Shown piece by piece: positions 23,999 through 32,395 of a stretch of DNA of 33,803 bases. The DNA is taken from the NCBI RefSeq assembly GCF_002953255.1, contig NZ_CP026498.1:8826741-8860543 (forward strand), in the 5' to 3' direction. Source of the DNA: Streptomyces sp. CB01881 (GTDB taxonomy: Bacteria; Actinomycetota; Actinomycetes; Streptomycetales; Streptomycetaceae). The notes beneath the pieces were generated by a model. The model was not told where the DNA came from, searched no databases, and was given only the letters and a program-made list of their open reading frames with translations. Within the stretch, counting starts at the first letter, position 1. The number at the start of each line of letters is the position of its first letter. Both the position numbers and the translations under genes were made by a program.

Positions 23999-26260
23999 TC
24001 AGACCCCGACCCTGCGGTGCCGGGCTCCGTCGGCGGCGGGCGCCGGGGCGGCCACCGCGCCGTGGGCGCCGACCGGCGGGAAGCTCTCGCCGTGCGAGAG
24101 GTCGGGCAGCCAGCGCAGCCAGGACGGCAGGTACCAGTTGCGCTCGCCGAGCAGGGTCATCACCGAGGGCAGCAGCACCGCGCGGATGACCGTCGCGTCG
24201 ATCAGCACGGCGACCGCCAGGCCGACGCCCATCTGCTTCATCGCCTGCATGGAGAGGGTGCCGAAGACCGCGAACACCGCCACCATGATCACCGCGGCGC
24301 TGGTGACGACCCCGGCCGTGGAGCGGATGCCGTGCGCGATGGCGGCCCGGGTCGGCAGACCCCGGTCGCGGCCCTCCTTGATCCGGGAGACCACGAAGAC
24401 GTGGTAGTCCATCGAGAGGCCGAAGAGGATCACGAAGAGGAACAGCGGCACCCAGGACTCGACCGCGCCGACTCCGGCGGTGCCCAGCAGCGAGGCGCCC
24501 ACCCCGTGCTGGAAGACCAGCGTCAGCACCCCGTACGCCGCGCCGACCGAGAGCAGGTTGAGCACCACGGCGGTGGCGGCGACGGCCAGCGAGCGGAACG
24601 AGGTGAGCATCAGCAGGAAGGCGAAGGCCACCACGAAGCCGAAGACCAGCGGCATCGAGCCGGTCATCTTGTCGTTGAAGTCGTACGAGCCGGCGGTGCG
24701 CCCGGTGACCGGGGCCTCGGTGCCGGCCACCTTCAGCACGGTGGCGGGGACGATCTCGGTGCGCAGGGTCTTCAGGGCGGCGTTGCTGGTGGCGTCGTTG
24801 CCGCTGCCGTTGAGCGGGATGTCGACGGTGGCGATGTTCTTGTCGGGGTGGACGGTGACGTCCACCGGGCCGTGCATCCTCCCGCTGGCCAGGGCCCGGG
24901 CCTTGAGGTCGGCGATGGCGGCGGTCATCGCCGGGGAGTCGATGTCGGCGGCCTTGATCACCACGCTGGCCGGGGCCGGGCTGCCGGGGAAGGCGGCCTC
25001 GATCTTCTGCGAGGCGGCGACCAGCTCGTTGCCCGCGGGCAGCTGCTGCTGGAAGGTGAGGTTGGCGGTGTGCATGGTGACCAGCGGCGCGGCCAGGCCG
25101 GCCAGCAGCGCGCCGGCCAGCACGGTGGCGGCGAGCGGGCGGCGCAGCACCGGGGTGAGGATCGCGTTCCAGACCCGGCCGCCGGTGGCGGCGGCGTCGG
25201 GGCGGCGCAGCTTGGCGAGCAAGGGGACGCGGCCCTTCTCGACCTTGTCGCCGAGCATCGACAGCAGCGCGGGCAGCACGGTGAGGGAGCCGAGCACGGC
25301 GGTGACCACGACCACGATGGTGGCGTAGGACATCGCCTGGAACTCGGCGATGCCGGTGAGGAACATGCCGGCCATGGCGACGACCACGGTGACCCCGGAG
25401 ACCAGGACGGCCCGGCCGCTGGTGGCGGCGGCGATCTTCAGCGCGGTCTCCGGGTCGCGCCCGGCGGCCCGCTCCTCGCGCTCGCGGCGCAGGTAGAAGA
25501 GGCAGTAGTCGACGCCGACGGCGAGGCCGACCAGGAGCATCACCGAGCTGGCGTTGTTGCTGGTGTGCAGGAACCCGCTGCTCAGCGCGACCAGCCCGCC
25601 GGCGGCGACGAAGGCGGTGATGGCGAGGACCACCGGCAGGACGGCGGCGACCAGTGCGCCGAAGGCGACCAGCAGGATGCCGAGGGCGAGCGGCACGGCG
25701 GTCCACTCGGCGCGGGCGAAGTCGTCCGAGAACTGCTCGTCGATCCACTTGCCGGAACTGGCGTCGCCGAGCTCGACGACGGTCAGGTCGGGGTGCTGCT
25801 TCTGGACGGCGGCGACCGCGTCCATGATGGCGGGGACGTTCTTGACGGCGTCCTCGTGCTCGCCCGTGACGGTGAGCTGGACGAGCGCCGAGTGGCCGTC
25901 CGCCGAGACCGCCTTGGTGTCGTAGGGGGAGCGGACGTCGGCGGCCTTGCCGGTGGCGTTGACGCCGGTGACCACCTGCTCGACGGCGGCCCGGAAGGCC
26001 GGCGCGTCGGCGGCCAGGGTGGTGCTCTGGACCAGGACGGTCTCGCTCGCGGGGGACTTCAGCCCGGCGTCGTCGAGGATCCTGGCGGCCCGGGAGACCT
26101 GGCCGGGCATCGCCTCGGACTCCTTGACCTCGGTGCTGCCGTGCACGCCGCCGAGGTAGGCGGCGAGGACGACGAAGAGGAGCCAGCCGAAGACGGCCGT
26201 CTTTCTGTGCCGGGCGCTCCAGGCGCCCATGGCGGCAGCCGTGCCGAGCTTGGTCTTCAC
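23999..26260 (-). CDS. MMPL/RND-family membrane transporter
   Basis: The 753-residue protein has the duplicated RND layout: helix 1 at about 22-40, an external loop (about 42-180), five helices (about 185-330), helix 7 (about 375-395), a second external loop (about 400-535) and five more helices ending near 700. The intramembrane Asp-Tyr motifs, which relay protons, are GLAVGVDYCLFYLRRERE and ILFGLSMDYHVFVVSRIKEG. GERNWYLPSWLRWLPDL near the end is typical of Streptomyces MMPL proteins, as is the short His/Arg tail. Substrates are unknown; family members export lipids or drugs. It is divergent from a second MMPL gene. Start ATG 26260 (MKTKLGTAAAMGAWSARHRK). Confidence 0.94.
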   Translation of the reverse strand: MKTKLGTAAAMGAWSARHRKTAVFGWLLFVVLAAYLGGVHGSTEVKESEAMPGQVSRAARILDDAGLKSPASETVLVQSTTLAADAPAFRAAVEQVVTGVNATGKAADVRSPYDTKAVSADGHSALVQLTVTGEHEDAVKNVPAIMDAVAAVQKQHPDLTVVELGDASSGKWIDEQFSDDFARAEWTAVPLALGILLVAFGALVAAVLPVVLAITAFVAAGGLVALSSGFLHTSNNASSVMLLVGLAVGVDYCLFYLRREREERAAGRDPETALKIAAATSGRAVLVSGVTVVVAMAGMFLTGIAEFQAMSYATIVVVVTAVLGSLTVLPALLSMLGDKVEKGRVPLLAKLRRPDAAATGGRVWNAILTPVLRRPLAATVLAGALLAGLAAPLVTMHTANLTFQQQLPAGNELVAASQKIEAAFPGSPAPASVVIKAADIDSPAMTAAIADLKARALASGRMHGPVDVTVHPDKNIATVDIPLNGSGNDATSNAALKTLRTEIVPATVLKVAGTEAPVTGRTAGSYDFNDKMTGSMPLVFGFVVAFAFLLMLTSFRSLAVAATAVVLNLLSVGAAYGVLTLVFQHGVGASLLGTAGVGAVESWVPLFLFVILFGLSMDYHVFVVSRIKEGRDRGLPTRAAIAHGIRSTAGVVTSAAVIMVAVFAVFGTLSMQAMKQMGVGLAVAVLIDATVIRAVLLPSVMTLLGERNWYLPSWLRWLPDLSHGESFPPVGAHGAVAAPAPAADGARHRRVGV

Positions 26261-26775
26261 GGGAATCCCCCTGGGAGAGCGGCGGTGGCGCCGCGGGTGA
26301 GGCGTGGTCGCCGGCCGGGCGGTGGCGGCCGGGCGCCGGCGGTGGTCCGGCGTCGCAACCGACAGTAGAAAACCGGGGGTTGACGGGGTATCCGGCTGGC
26401 GGGGGAGTCTTCCCTGGGGTTCGCCTCGGGGGAGGGGTGGGGTTATCCCTACCTGAGAACCCTGACTTCTCCTCCCTGGGGTCGGGTGCGAACTCCACCC
26501 TGAGGGGGAGTGGTCTCCACCCGGAGCACGAGGTCAAGTGGCCGTCCGGGGGGTGAAGATGGTGCGGGGCGCCGATGGGCGTTCCCGAGGGGGTCGGCTT
26601 CACGGGGGCTGCTTGCCGGGCGGCAAGCAAGTACTCGTAGGATGATGTCCTCAGATCACTTACCTGCCGACCGGCTAGGGGCGGGCCTCGTCGCCATGCC
26701 CAGCCGGTCCTCCGTCGCCCGACGTCCCGTCCCCCGAGGGCCGGCGGTGAACCATGCCCAGGAGGCATCACGAGC
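26261..26775. other. 515-bp control region between divergent MMPL genes
   Basis: No gene is supported here. CCCTGGGG occurs at 26412-26419 and 26474-26481, with a related CCCTGAGGGG at 26498-26507. The perfect dyad GCTTGCC-GGGC-GGCAAGC (26611-26628) overlaps TTGCCG of a possible promoter for the rightward gene. AT-rich TTTTCTACTGT (minus strand, near 26365) may be the -10 region for the leftward gene. No regulator gene lies beside the pair. Confidence 0.6.
26611..26643 (+). promoter_or_regulatory. Candidate promoter and operator of the rightward MMPL gene
   Basis: TTGCCG (26613-26618) and TAGGAT (26638-26643) are 19 bp apart. The 18-bp dyad at 26611-26628 covers the -35 box, as a repressor site would. 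The predicted leader is about 125 nt. Confidence 0.45.
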
Positions 26776-28947
26776 ATGTTCCACCGACTAGGACAATTTG
26801 TCGTCCGCCGCGCCTGGTGGGTGATCGCGGCATGGATTGTCGCGATGATCGCGATCGTGGCCGGCGCGCCGAAGATCACCGCGCAGACCGACGAGGCCTC
26901 CTTCCTCCCCAAGCACTACGAGTCCATCCAGGCCTCGGCGCTCCAGGAGAAGGCGTTCCCGGCCAGCTTCACGCCCTCCGCACTGGCGCTCTTCGAGCGC
27001 AACGACGGCGGCGCGATGAACGACGCCGACAAGGCCGCCATGGCCAAGATCGTCCAGGGTCTGACCGACAAGAAGATCAAGAACGTCGAGACGATCATCC
27101 CGGTCGGCGAGCAGACGACGTCCAAGGACGGCAAGTACGCGCTCGCGCCGATCGCCATCGACAAGAAGACCCAGCAGTCCGAGGAGTTCGGCGAGACCGC
27201 CAAGCACCTCCGCGAGGAGGGCAAGTCGCTCACCTCGGGGACGGACCTGAAGTTCCAGCTCGGCGGCTCCGCCGCCCAGGCCCTGGACCAGAAGGAGTCC
27301 TCCGGCTCGGCGGACGCGCTCATCGCGATGTCCACGGTCGTCCTGGTCGCGCTCATCGTCGGGATCATCTTCCGCAGCGTCCTCGCCGGGATCCTGCCGA
27401 TCCTGATCTCCCTGGTCGTCGCCATGCCGACCGCCAACGGCGTGATCGCGTACGCCACCAAGGCGTTCAAGCTGGAGACCACCCCGGTGCTCTCCGCGAT
27501 CCTCATCGTCGTCGTGCTCGGCGTCGGCACCGACTACTTCCTCTTCCTGGCCTTCCGCTACCGCGAGCGGCTGCGGGCCGGTGACGACCGCAAGGAGGCC
27601 GTGGCCAACGCCGTCGGCCGGGTCGGCGAGGCGATCGCCTCGGCCGCCGGAGCGGTCACCGTCGCCTTCGCGGTGCTGATCCTCTCCAGCCTCGGCATGT
27701 TCAAGGCGCTCGGCCCGGCCCTGGCCATCGCCGTCGTCGTCACCGCGTTCGCCGCGCTCACCCTGGCCCCGGCCGTGCTCACGGTCATCCCGGCCCGCGG
27801 CGTCTTCTGGCCCGGCAAGAAGTGGATGAACGAGCCGGGCAACGCGCGCTTCACCGCGCTCGGCCGCATGGTGCAGAAGCGCCCGGGCATCGTCGCCCTG
27901 GCCTCCGGCGGCGTGCTGGTGGCGCTGTCGGCCGGCGCCCTGGGCTACAACGGCACCTTCGACCTCGCGGGCAGCTCCATGCCCAAGGACAAGGAGTCGA
28001 TGGTCGTCCAGGACAAGCTGATGAACGGCTTCTCGGCCGGCGCCGCCGACCCGAGCCACGTCTACCTGACCAGCACCGCCGGGGTGAAGCTCGACCCGGC
28101 CAAGTTCGAGGCCTACGCGGCCAAGCTCAGCGGGGTGTCCGGCGTCGCACCGGTGACGCCGAAGCCCCAGCTCAGCGAGGACGGCAAGACCGCCGACTTC
28201 ACCGTGCTGCTCAACAACAAGCCGGACAGCAACGAGGCGATCGACACCCTCACCGACCTGCGCGACGTGGCCCACGGCCAGGCGCCGGCCGGCACCGAGG
28301 CGAAGGTCGGCGGCCTGACCGCCGTCTACAAGGACATCAACCTCGCGATGGCCCACGACTACAAGCTGGTCTTCCCGATCGCGGGTCTGCTGATCCTGCT
28401 GATCCTGGGCCTCCAGCTGCGCAGTGTGGTCGCCCCCTGGTACCTGATGGCCTCGGTCGGCCTCGGCTTCACCGCCACCCTCGGCGCCTCGACGCTGCTC
28501 TTCCAGGACATCAAGGGCGAGCACGGCATGATGTTCATGCTGCCGATCCTCATCTACCTCTTCGTGGTGGCGATCGGGACGGACTACAACATCCTGATCA
28601 TCGCCCGCCTGCGGGAGGAGGCCCGCGCGGGCCGCAACCCGCGCGAGGCGGCCCGTGAGGCGCTGCGCCACGGCGGCCCGACCGTCGCGGCGGCCGGGTT
28701 CATCCTGGCGGCGTCGTTCGCGACCTTCATGCTCGCGGGCAACGTCTTCATGCTGGAGTTCGGCTTCGCGATGGCCTTCGGCATCATCCTGGCGGCCTTC
28801 GTGATGGCGCTCTTCTTCACCCCGGCGCTCACCGCGCTGATCGGCCGCACCGCCTGGTGGCCCGGCCACGGCGCCGACGACCAGCACGCCGGCCCCGCGC
28901 CGGTGACCGGTTCGCACGGCGTGCCGGAGCCGGCCGGACGGCACTGA
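26776..28947 (+). CDS. MMPL/RND-family membrane transporter
   Basis: The 723-residue protein starts MFHRLGQFVVRRAWWVIAAW, with helix 1 at about 13-30. It has an external Lys/Asp-rich loop (about 32-185) and helices at about 190-340, with the proton-relay motif VLGVGTDYFLFLAFRYRERL. A second loop (about 385-530) is followed by helices to about 700 with VVAIGTDYNILIIARLREEA. It shares the RND duplicated layout with the divergent gene at 23999 but differs throughout, so they are not a recent duplication. The substrate is unknown. AGGAGG (26760-26765) lies 10 nt before ATG. A long nested hairpin terminator follows immediately. Confidence 0.95.
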   Translation: MFHRLGQFVVRRAWWVIAAWIVAMIAIVAGAPKITAQTDEASFLPKHYESIQASALQEKAFPASFTPSALALFERNDGGAMNDADKAAMAKIVQGLTDKKIKNVETIIPVGEQTTSKDGKYALAPIAIDKKTQQSEEFGETAKHLREEGKSLTSGTDLKFQLGGSAAQALDQKESSGSADALIAMSTVVLVALIVGIIFRSVLAGILPILISLVVAMPTANGVIAYATKAFKLETTPVLSAILIVVVLGVGTDYFLFLAFRYRERLRAGDDRKEAVANAVGRVGEAIASAAGAVTVAFAVLILSSLGMFKALGPALAIAVVVTAFAALTLAPAVLTVIPARGVFWPGKKWMNEPGNARFTALGRMVQKRPGIVALASGGVLVALSAGALGYNGTFDLAGSSMPKDKESMVVQDKLMNGFSAGAADPSHVYLTSTAGVKLDPAKFEAYAAKLSGVSGVAPVTPKPQLSEDGKTADFTVLLNNKPDSNEAIDTLTDLRDVAHGQAPAGTEAKVGGLTAVYKDINLAMAHDYKLVFPIAGLLILLILGLQLRSVVAPWYLMASVGLGFTATLGASTLLFQDIKGEHGMMFMLPILIYLFVVAIGTDYNILIIARLREEARAGRNPREAAREALRHGGPTVAAAGFILAASFATFMLAGNVFMLEFGFAMAFGIILAAFVMALFFTPALTALIGRTAWWPGHGADDQHAGPAPVTGSHGVPEPAGRH

Positions 28948-28949
28948 CC

Positions 28950-29022
28950 TTTGCCGGTGCACGACAGGCAGGCGGCGTCCGCTTCGGCGGGCGCCGCCTG
29001 CCCGTTTCCGGGCACCGGCAAA
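28950..29022 (+). terminator. Nested double hairpin terminator
   Basis: TTTGCCGGTGC (28950-28960) pairs with GCACCGGCAAA (29012-29022). Inside it GGCAGGCGGCG (28967-28977) pairs with CGCCGCCTGCC (28992-29002). Both 11-bp stems are perfect. Confidence 0.88.
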
Positions 29023-29048
29023 CGTGACGTGCCGGGCAGAAACTCCCC

Positions 29049-29077
29049 GGTCAATCAGGGTGGCAGCGTGCTACAGT
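29049..29077 (+). promoter_or_regulatory. Probable promoter of the cold-shock gene
   Basis: TACAGT (29072-29077) is a good Streptomyces -10 box. The -35 is weak (GGTCAA at 29049-29054, 17 bp upstream). A start near 29084 would give a leader of about 160 nt, similar in length to the E. coli cspA leader. Confidence 0.5.
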
Positions 29078-29102
29078 CGAGGCAGTTGCAGTTTTGGTTC
29101 CC

Positions 29103-29234
29103 ATGAACGTTTGTGTGCGCCTGCTGGTTCAACCCAACAGGCGCATTTGTTTTGTCCGGTGTTTCAGTCTCCGGATGGGGATCGCGGCTACTTGGGGTCC
29201 ACGAGGTGTGGGCCCTGATGCCCCAGTTTTATGA
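29103..29234 (+). CDS. Possible leader ORF upstream of the cold-shock gene
   Basis: ATG 29103 opens a 43-codon frame (MNVCVRLLVQPNRRICFVRC...) that runs through the U-tailed hairpin at 29116-29155. It stops with TGA at 29232-29234, inside the GAGGAG ribosome binding site of the cold-shock gene and 10 nt before its ATG. No clear Shine-Dalgarno precedes it. Its position would let translation open the hairpin, as in attenuation. It may also be chance. Confidence 0.3.
   Translation: MNVCVRLLVQPNRRICFVRCFSLRMGIAATWGPRGVGPDAPVL
29116..29155 (+). promoter_or_regulatory. Intrinsic terminator-like attenuator in the cold-shock leader
   Basis: TGCGCCTG (29116-29123) pairs with CAGGCGCA (29138-29145), with further TGGTT/AACC pairing inside. 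The run TTTGTTTTGT follows. A hairpin with a U-rich tail inside a leader is exactly an intrinsic terminator, and such T-runs are rare in this GC-rich genome. Confidence 0.65.
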
Positions 29235-29244
29235 GGAGACGGTT

Positions 29245-29448
29245 ATGGCTACCGGCACCGTGAAGTGGTTCAACAGCGAAAAGGGCTTCGGCTTCATCGA
29301 GCAGGACGGTGGCGGCGCTGACGTGTTCGCCCACTACTCGAACATCAACGCCCAGGGCTTCCGTGAGCTCGTCGAGGGCCAGAAGGTCGAGTTCGACGTC
29401 ACCCAGGGCCAGAAGGGCCCGCAGGCCGAGAACATCCGCGTCATCTGA
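29245..29448 (+). CDS. Cold-shock domain protein (CspA family)
   Basis: The 67-residue single-domain protein has both nucleic-acid-binding motifs, KGFGFIEQD (RNP1) and VFAHYSNI (RNP2-like), within an OB fold: MATGTVKWFNSEKGFGFI, then GQKVEFDVTQGQKGPQAENI. It binds single-stranded RNA or DNA and acts as an RNA chaperone. ATG 29245 follows GAGGAGACGGTT. The frame is open upstream, but the conserved MA-GTVKWFN start and ribosome binding site fix the N-terminus. Its leader carries a terminator-like hairpin. It precedes a DEAD-box helicase gene, another RNA-remodelling protein, with a strong hairpin between the two. Confidence 0.96.
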   Translation: MATGTVKWFNSEKGFGFIEQDGGGADVFAHYSNINAQGFRELVEGQKVEFDVTQGQKGPQAENIRVI

Positions 29449-29482
29449 GTCCAGCTTCCGAGCTGACTCGCGATCTCGCGAA

Positions 29483-29516
29483 GCGAGGGCCCGTACCGCA
29501 CGGTGCGGGCCCTCGC
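29483..29516 (+). terminator. Hairpin between the cold-shock and helicase genes
   Basis: GCGAGGGCCCG (29483-29493) pairs with CGGGCCCTCGC (29506-29516), and an ACC/GGT pair extends it inward. It may terminate the cold-shock transcript or reduce read-through into the helicase gene. Confidence 0.8.
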
Positions 29517-29605
29517 GCATGCCGCCGAACGGCCGGGGCGGCGAACTCCAACCCGACGGCCGACCAGCCCCGACGGGGCTGTGCTTCCCATCGGACGGAG
29601 ACTCC

Positions 29606-31282
29606 GTGACCACCCCTGCCCGCACGCCCCGCGACGGCGACCGCACCCGCAAGCCCCGCAGCCGCAACGGCGGCGCCCCCCGCGCCACCGGTGGCGCCCG
29701 CGGTGACGCCCCCCGCGGCCAGCGCCGCAACGCCCCGCGTTCCGCCGTCCAGGCGCCCGCCGACTTCACCGTCGTCGAGGGCACCCCGGCCCGCCCGCCG
29801 GCGGCGAGCTTCGCCGAGCTGGAACTGCCCAAGGGCATCCTGAACGCGCTCACCCGCGAGGGCGTCACCGAGCCGTTCCCGATCCAGGCCGCCACCCTGC
29901 CGGACTCCATCGCCGGCCGCGACGTGCTCGGCCGCGGCCGCACCGGCTCCGGCAAGACCCTCGCCTTCGGCCTCTCGCTGCTCGCCCGCACCGCCGGCAA
30001 GCGCGCCGACGCCCGGCACCCGCTGGCGCTCATCCTGACGCCCACCCGCGAACTGGCCCAGCAGGTCACCGAGGCGCTCACCCCCTACGCGACCGCCGTC
30101 AACCTGCGGATCGCCACCGTCGTCGGCGGCATGTCCATCACCCGCCAGGCCAACGCGGTGCGCCGCGGCGCCGAGGTGCTGGTCGCCACCCCGGGCCGGC
30201 TGGACGACCTGATCAACCGCGGCGACGTGGTGCTCTCCGACGTGGCCATCACCGTCCTCGACGAGGCCGACCAGATGGCCGACATGGGCTTCCTGCCCCA
30301 GGTCACCAAGCTGCTGGAGCAGGTCGCCGAGGGCGGGCAGCGGATGCTGTTCTCCGCCACCCTCGACCGCAACGTCGACCGCCTGGTCAAGCGCTTCCTG
30401 GCCGACCCGGTGACCCACTCGGTCGACCCGTCGGCCGGCGCGGTCACCACCATGGACCACCACGTGCTCCAGCTGGAGGCGGCCGACAAGGCGTCCGCCA
30501 CCGCCCACATCGCCTCCCGCGAGGGCCGGCTGATCATGTTCGTGCACACCAAGCACGGTGCCGACCGCCTCGCCAAGCAGCTGCTGGCCAACGGCGTGAA
30601 GGCGGCCGCGCTGCACGGCGGCAAGTCCCAGCCGCAGCGCAACCGGGTGCTCGACCAGTTCCGCGACGGCCACGTGACGGCGCTGATCGCCACCAACGTC
30701 GCCGCCCGCGGCATCCACATCGACGGACTCGACCTGGTCGTCAACGTCGACCCGCCGATCGACCACAAGGACTACCTGCACCGCGGCGGCCGCACCGCCC
30801 GTGCCGGCGAGTCCGGCACCGTCGTCACCCTGGTCCTGCCCGACCAGCGGCGCGAGGTCAGCCGGCTGATGACCGTGGCCGGCATCCGCCCGACCACCAC
30901 CAAGATCCGCCCGGGCGACGCCGAGCTGACCCGGATCACCGGCGCCCGCACCCCCAGCGGCGTGCCCGTCACCGTGGCCGTCCCGGCCCCGGCCGCCGCC
31001 CCCGCCGCCGAGGGCAAGCCGGCCGGCAGCGGCGCCCCCCGCCGCCGCCCCGGCAAGCGCTCCGGACTGCCCACCGACGTCGACATGAACGGCAACCCGC
31101 GCCGTCCCCGCCCCAAGCAGCGCCTCGGCGCCGGCGGCGGCGGCCAGGGCGGCGGCGAGGGCGGCGGGCGCCGTCAGGCGGCCGGCTTCATCGGCCGCTC
31201 CTCGGGTCGCGCCAAGCCCGGCTCCGGCACCAAGTCCGGCTCCAACTACGGCACCGGTCGCCAGCGCCGCAAGGCCGACTGA
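29606..31282 (+). CDS. DEAD-box ATP-dependent RNA helicase
   Basis: The 558-residue helicase unwinds RNA duplexes using ATP. A basic, disordered N-terminus (residues 1-50) precedes the core: Q-motif FPIQAATLP (91-99), Walker A GRTGSGKT (111-118), PTRELA (146-151), TPGRLD (195-200), DEAD variant DEAD/Q (VLDEADQMADMGF, 218 onward) and SAT (250-252). The second RecA domain has FVHTKHGADRLAKQL, VAARGIHIDGLDLVVNVDPP and HRGGRTARAGESG. The C-terminus is a Gly/Arg/Lys-rich RNA-binding tail (GAGGGGQGGGEGGGRRQ). This is the RhlE/CsdA-like group. GTG 29606 has CGGACGGAG just upstream. It is next to a cold-shock gene, consistent with a role in RNA folding at low temperature. Confidence 0.95.
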   Translation: MTTPARTPRDGDRTRKPRSRNGGAPRATGGARGDAPRGQRRNAPRSAVQAPADFTVVEGTPARPPAASFAELELPKGILNALTREGVTEPFPIQAATLPDSIAGRDVLGRGRTGSGKTLAFGLSLLARTAGKRADARHPLALILTPTRELAQQVTEALTPYATAVNLRIATVVGGMSITRQANAVRRGAEVLVATPGRLDDLINRGDVVLSDVAITVLDEADQMADMGFLPQVTKLLEQVAEGGQRMLFSATLDRNVDRLVKRFLADPVTHSVDPSAGAVTTMDHHVLQLEAADKASATAHIASREGRLIMFVHTKHGADRLAKQLLANGVKAAALHGGKSQPQRNRVLDQFRDGHVTALIATNVAARGIHIDGLDLVVNVDPPIDHKDYLHRGGRTARAGESGTVVTLVLPDQRREVSRLMTVAGIRPTTTKIRPGDAELTRITGARTPSGVPVTVAVPAPAAAPAAEGKPAGSGAPRRRPGKRSGLPTDVDMNGNPRRPRPKQRLGAGGGGQGGGEGGGRRQAAGFIGRSSGRAKPGSGTKSGSNYGTGRQRRKAD

Positions 31283-31299
31283 GCCCCTTTCGGTCCGAC

Positions 31300-31340
31300 C
31301 ACGGCCCGGCTCCCCCTTTACCCGGGGGAGCCGGGCCGTG
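31300..31340. terminator. Strong hairpin terminator after the helicase gene
   Basis: A perfect 17-bp stem (31300-31316 with 31324-31340) closes over the loop TTTACCC. Confidence 0.9.
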
Positions 31341-31450
31341 TGCATTCCGGCCGGATCTTGGTCCCGCGTGGCCTGGCCGGGCCGTTCCCGGCCCTTGCCG
31401 TACAGCTTCCGTTCGTGGGCGCATCAGTGGCGTGATCTTGACCTGCCCTG

Positions 31451-31479
31451 TTGACCATGGACACGCGATGCATGAAGAT
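31451..31479 (+). promoter_or_regulatory. Possible promoter of the lectin array
   Basis: TTGACC (31451-31456) and GAAGAT (31474-31479) are 17 bp apart. A second TTGACC lies at 31438-31443. The surrounding 31400-31560 is the most AT-rich stretch in this part of the window, as expected for a regulatory region. Single promoter for the array is inferred. Confidence 0.4.
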
Positions 31480-31568
31480 TTCACACGGCCTGCACAACTG
31501 ACTCGCTGTCATCACAAATTCTTCGCAAGCAGGCCGTCCGGCTCACCGTCTCCGGAAGGACCTTCGCG

Positions 31569-32342
31569 ATGCGTCGCACCGCCGCCCTGTTCGCCAGTGC
31601 CCTGCTCGCGGGAGCCGCCGCGCTCACCGCGCCGGCCGCCAACGCCGCCGAGAGCGCGCCGTCCGCGCAGCCCGCCGGGGCCCAGGGCGCGCAGGCCGCC
31701 GGTCCGGCCGACAAGTGCACGGTCGTCTCCAACGGCGGCTCCTACACCGGCACCTGTTCGGGCATCGACCCGATGCAGACCTGGACGCTCTCGGGTGTCT
31801 GTGTGCACTACGACATGAACAACCCCGGGGTTCCGATCACCACGCCGGCGTGGAACGCCGGCTGGGTCGCCGGCAACACCTCCACCACCGCGGGGTGCTC
31901 CCCCACGGAGTTCTCGTGGGGGATGGACATCGTGTTCGGCCCCACGCCGGCGGGCGGGGCGACCGGTCAGATCACCGGCTTCGTGAACAAGTGCCTGGAC
32001 GTGCGCGGTGGTGCCAGCAACAACGGGACCCCCGTCCAGATGTGGGACTGCCTCGGCAACGTCAACCAGTCGTGGCGGATCGCCTCCGACGGGACCATCC
32101 GCGCCGTCGGCCTGTGCCTGGACCCCGACAGCGGGCGGACCGGCAACGGCACGCCGGTGCACATGTGGGAGTGCAACGGCGCGATCAGCCAGCAGTGGAA
32201 GGTCCGGGCCGACGGCGCGATTGTCAACGTGAAGTCCGGCCGCGCCCTGGACGTGCGGGGCTGGGACAGCGCCAACGGCGCGATCGTGCAGATCTGGGAC
32301 TTCAACAACACGGCCAACCAGCTCTGGCACGCGCCCGCGTGA
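31569..32342 (+). CDS. Secreted ricin-B-type lectin with an N-terminal four-Cys domain, copy 1
   Basis: The 257-residue precursor has a Sec signal peptide (MRRTAALFASALLAGAAALTAPAANA). An Ala/Gln linker leads to a region of unknown family (about 48-130) with C50, C63, C78 and C110 and the motifs CSGIDPMQTW and GWVAGNT. A complete ricin-B beta-trefoil follows: alpha (134-169, VRGG-NNGTPVQMWDC, QSW), beta (176-210, QQW) and gamma (217-253, QLW). Alpha and beta each keep a Cys pair (142/161 and 183/202), but gamma has Ala226 and Phe245 instead, so that disulfide is lost. The protein should bind glycans outside the cell; no known catalytic domain is present. GGAAGGA lies 8 nt before ATG. Confidence 0.9.
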   Translation: MRRTAALFASALLAGAAALTAPAANAAESAPSAQPAGAQGAQAAGPADKCTVVSNGGSYTGTCSGIDPMQTWTLSGVCVHYDMNNPGVPITTPAWNAGWVAGNTSTTAGCSPTEFSWGMDIVFGPTPAGGATGQITGFVNKCLDVRGGASNNGTPVQMWDCLGNVNQSWRIASDGTIRAVGLCLDPDSGRTGNGTPVHMWECNGAISQQWKVRADGAIVNVKSGRALDVRGWDSANGAIVQIWDFNNTANQLWHAPA

Positions 32343-32395
32343 CGCGCGCGGCAGCCCCGTCGACCGGATCACCATCACCTCTGAGGATGTCCCCG

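Noticed and set aside
23340..26912. A 1190-codon minus-strand frame across the MMPL and kinase genes
   Set aside because: It is a shadow of two real genes and crosses their terminator; no domain is recognisable.
26788..28962. A 724-codon frame antisense to the rightward MMPL gene
   Set aside because: It mirrors the real gene with His/Asp/Gly-rich low-complexity sequence and has no start signal.
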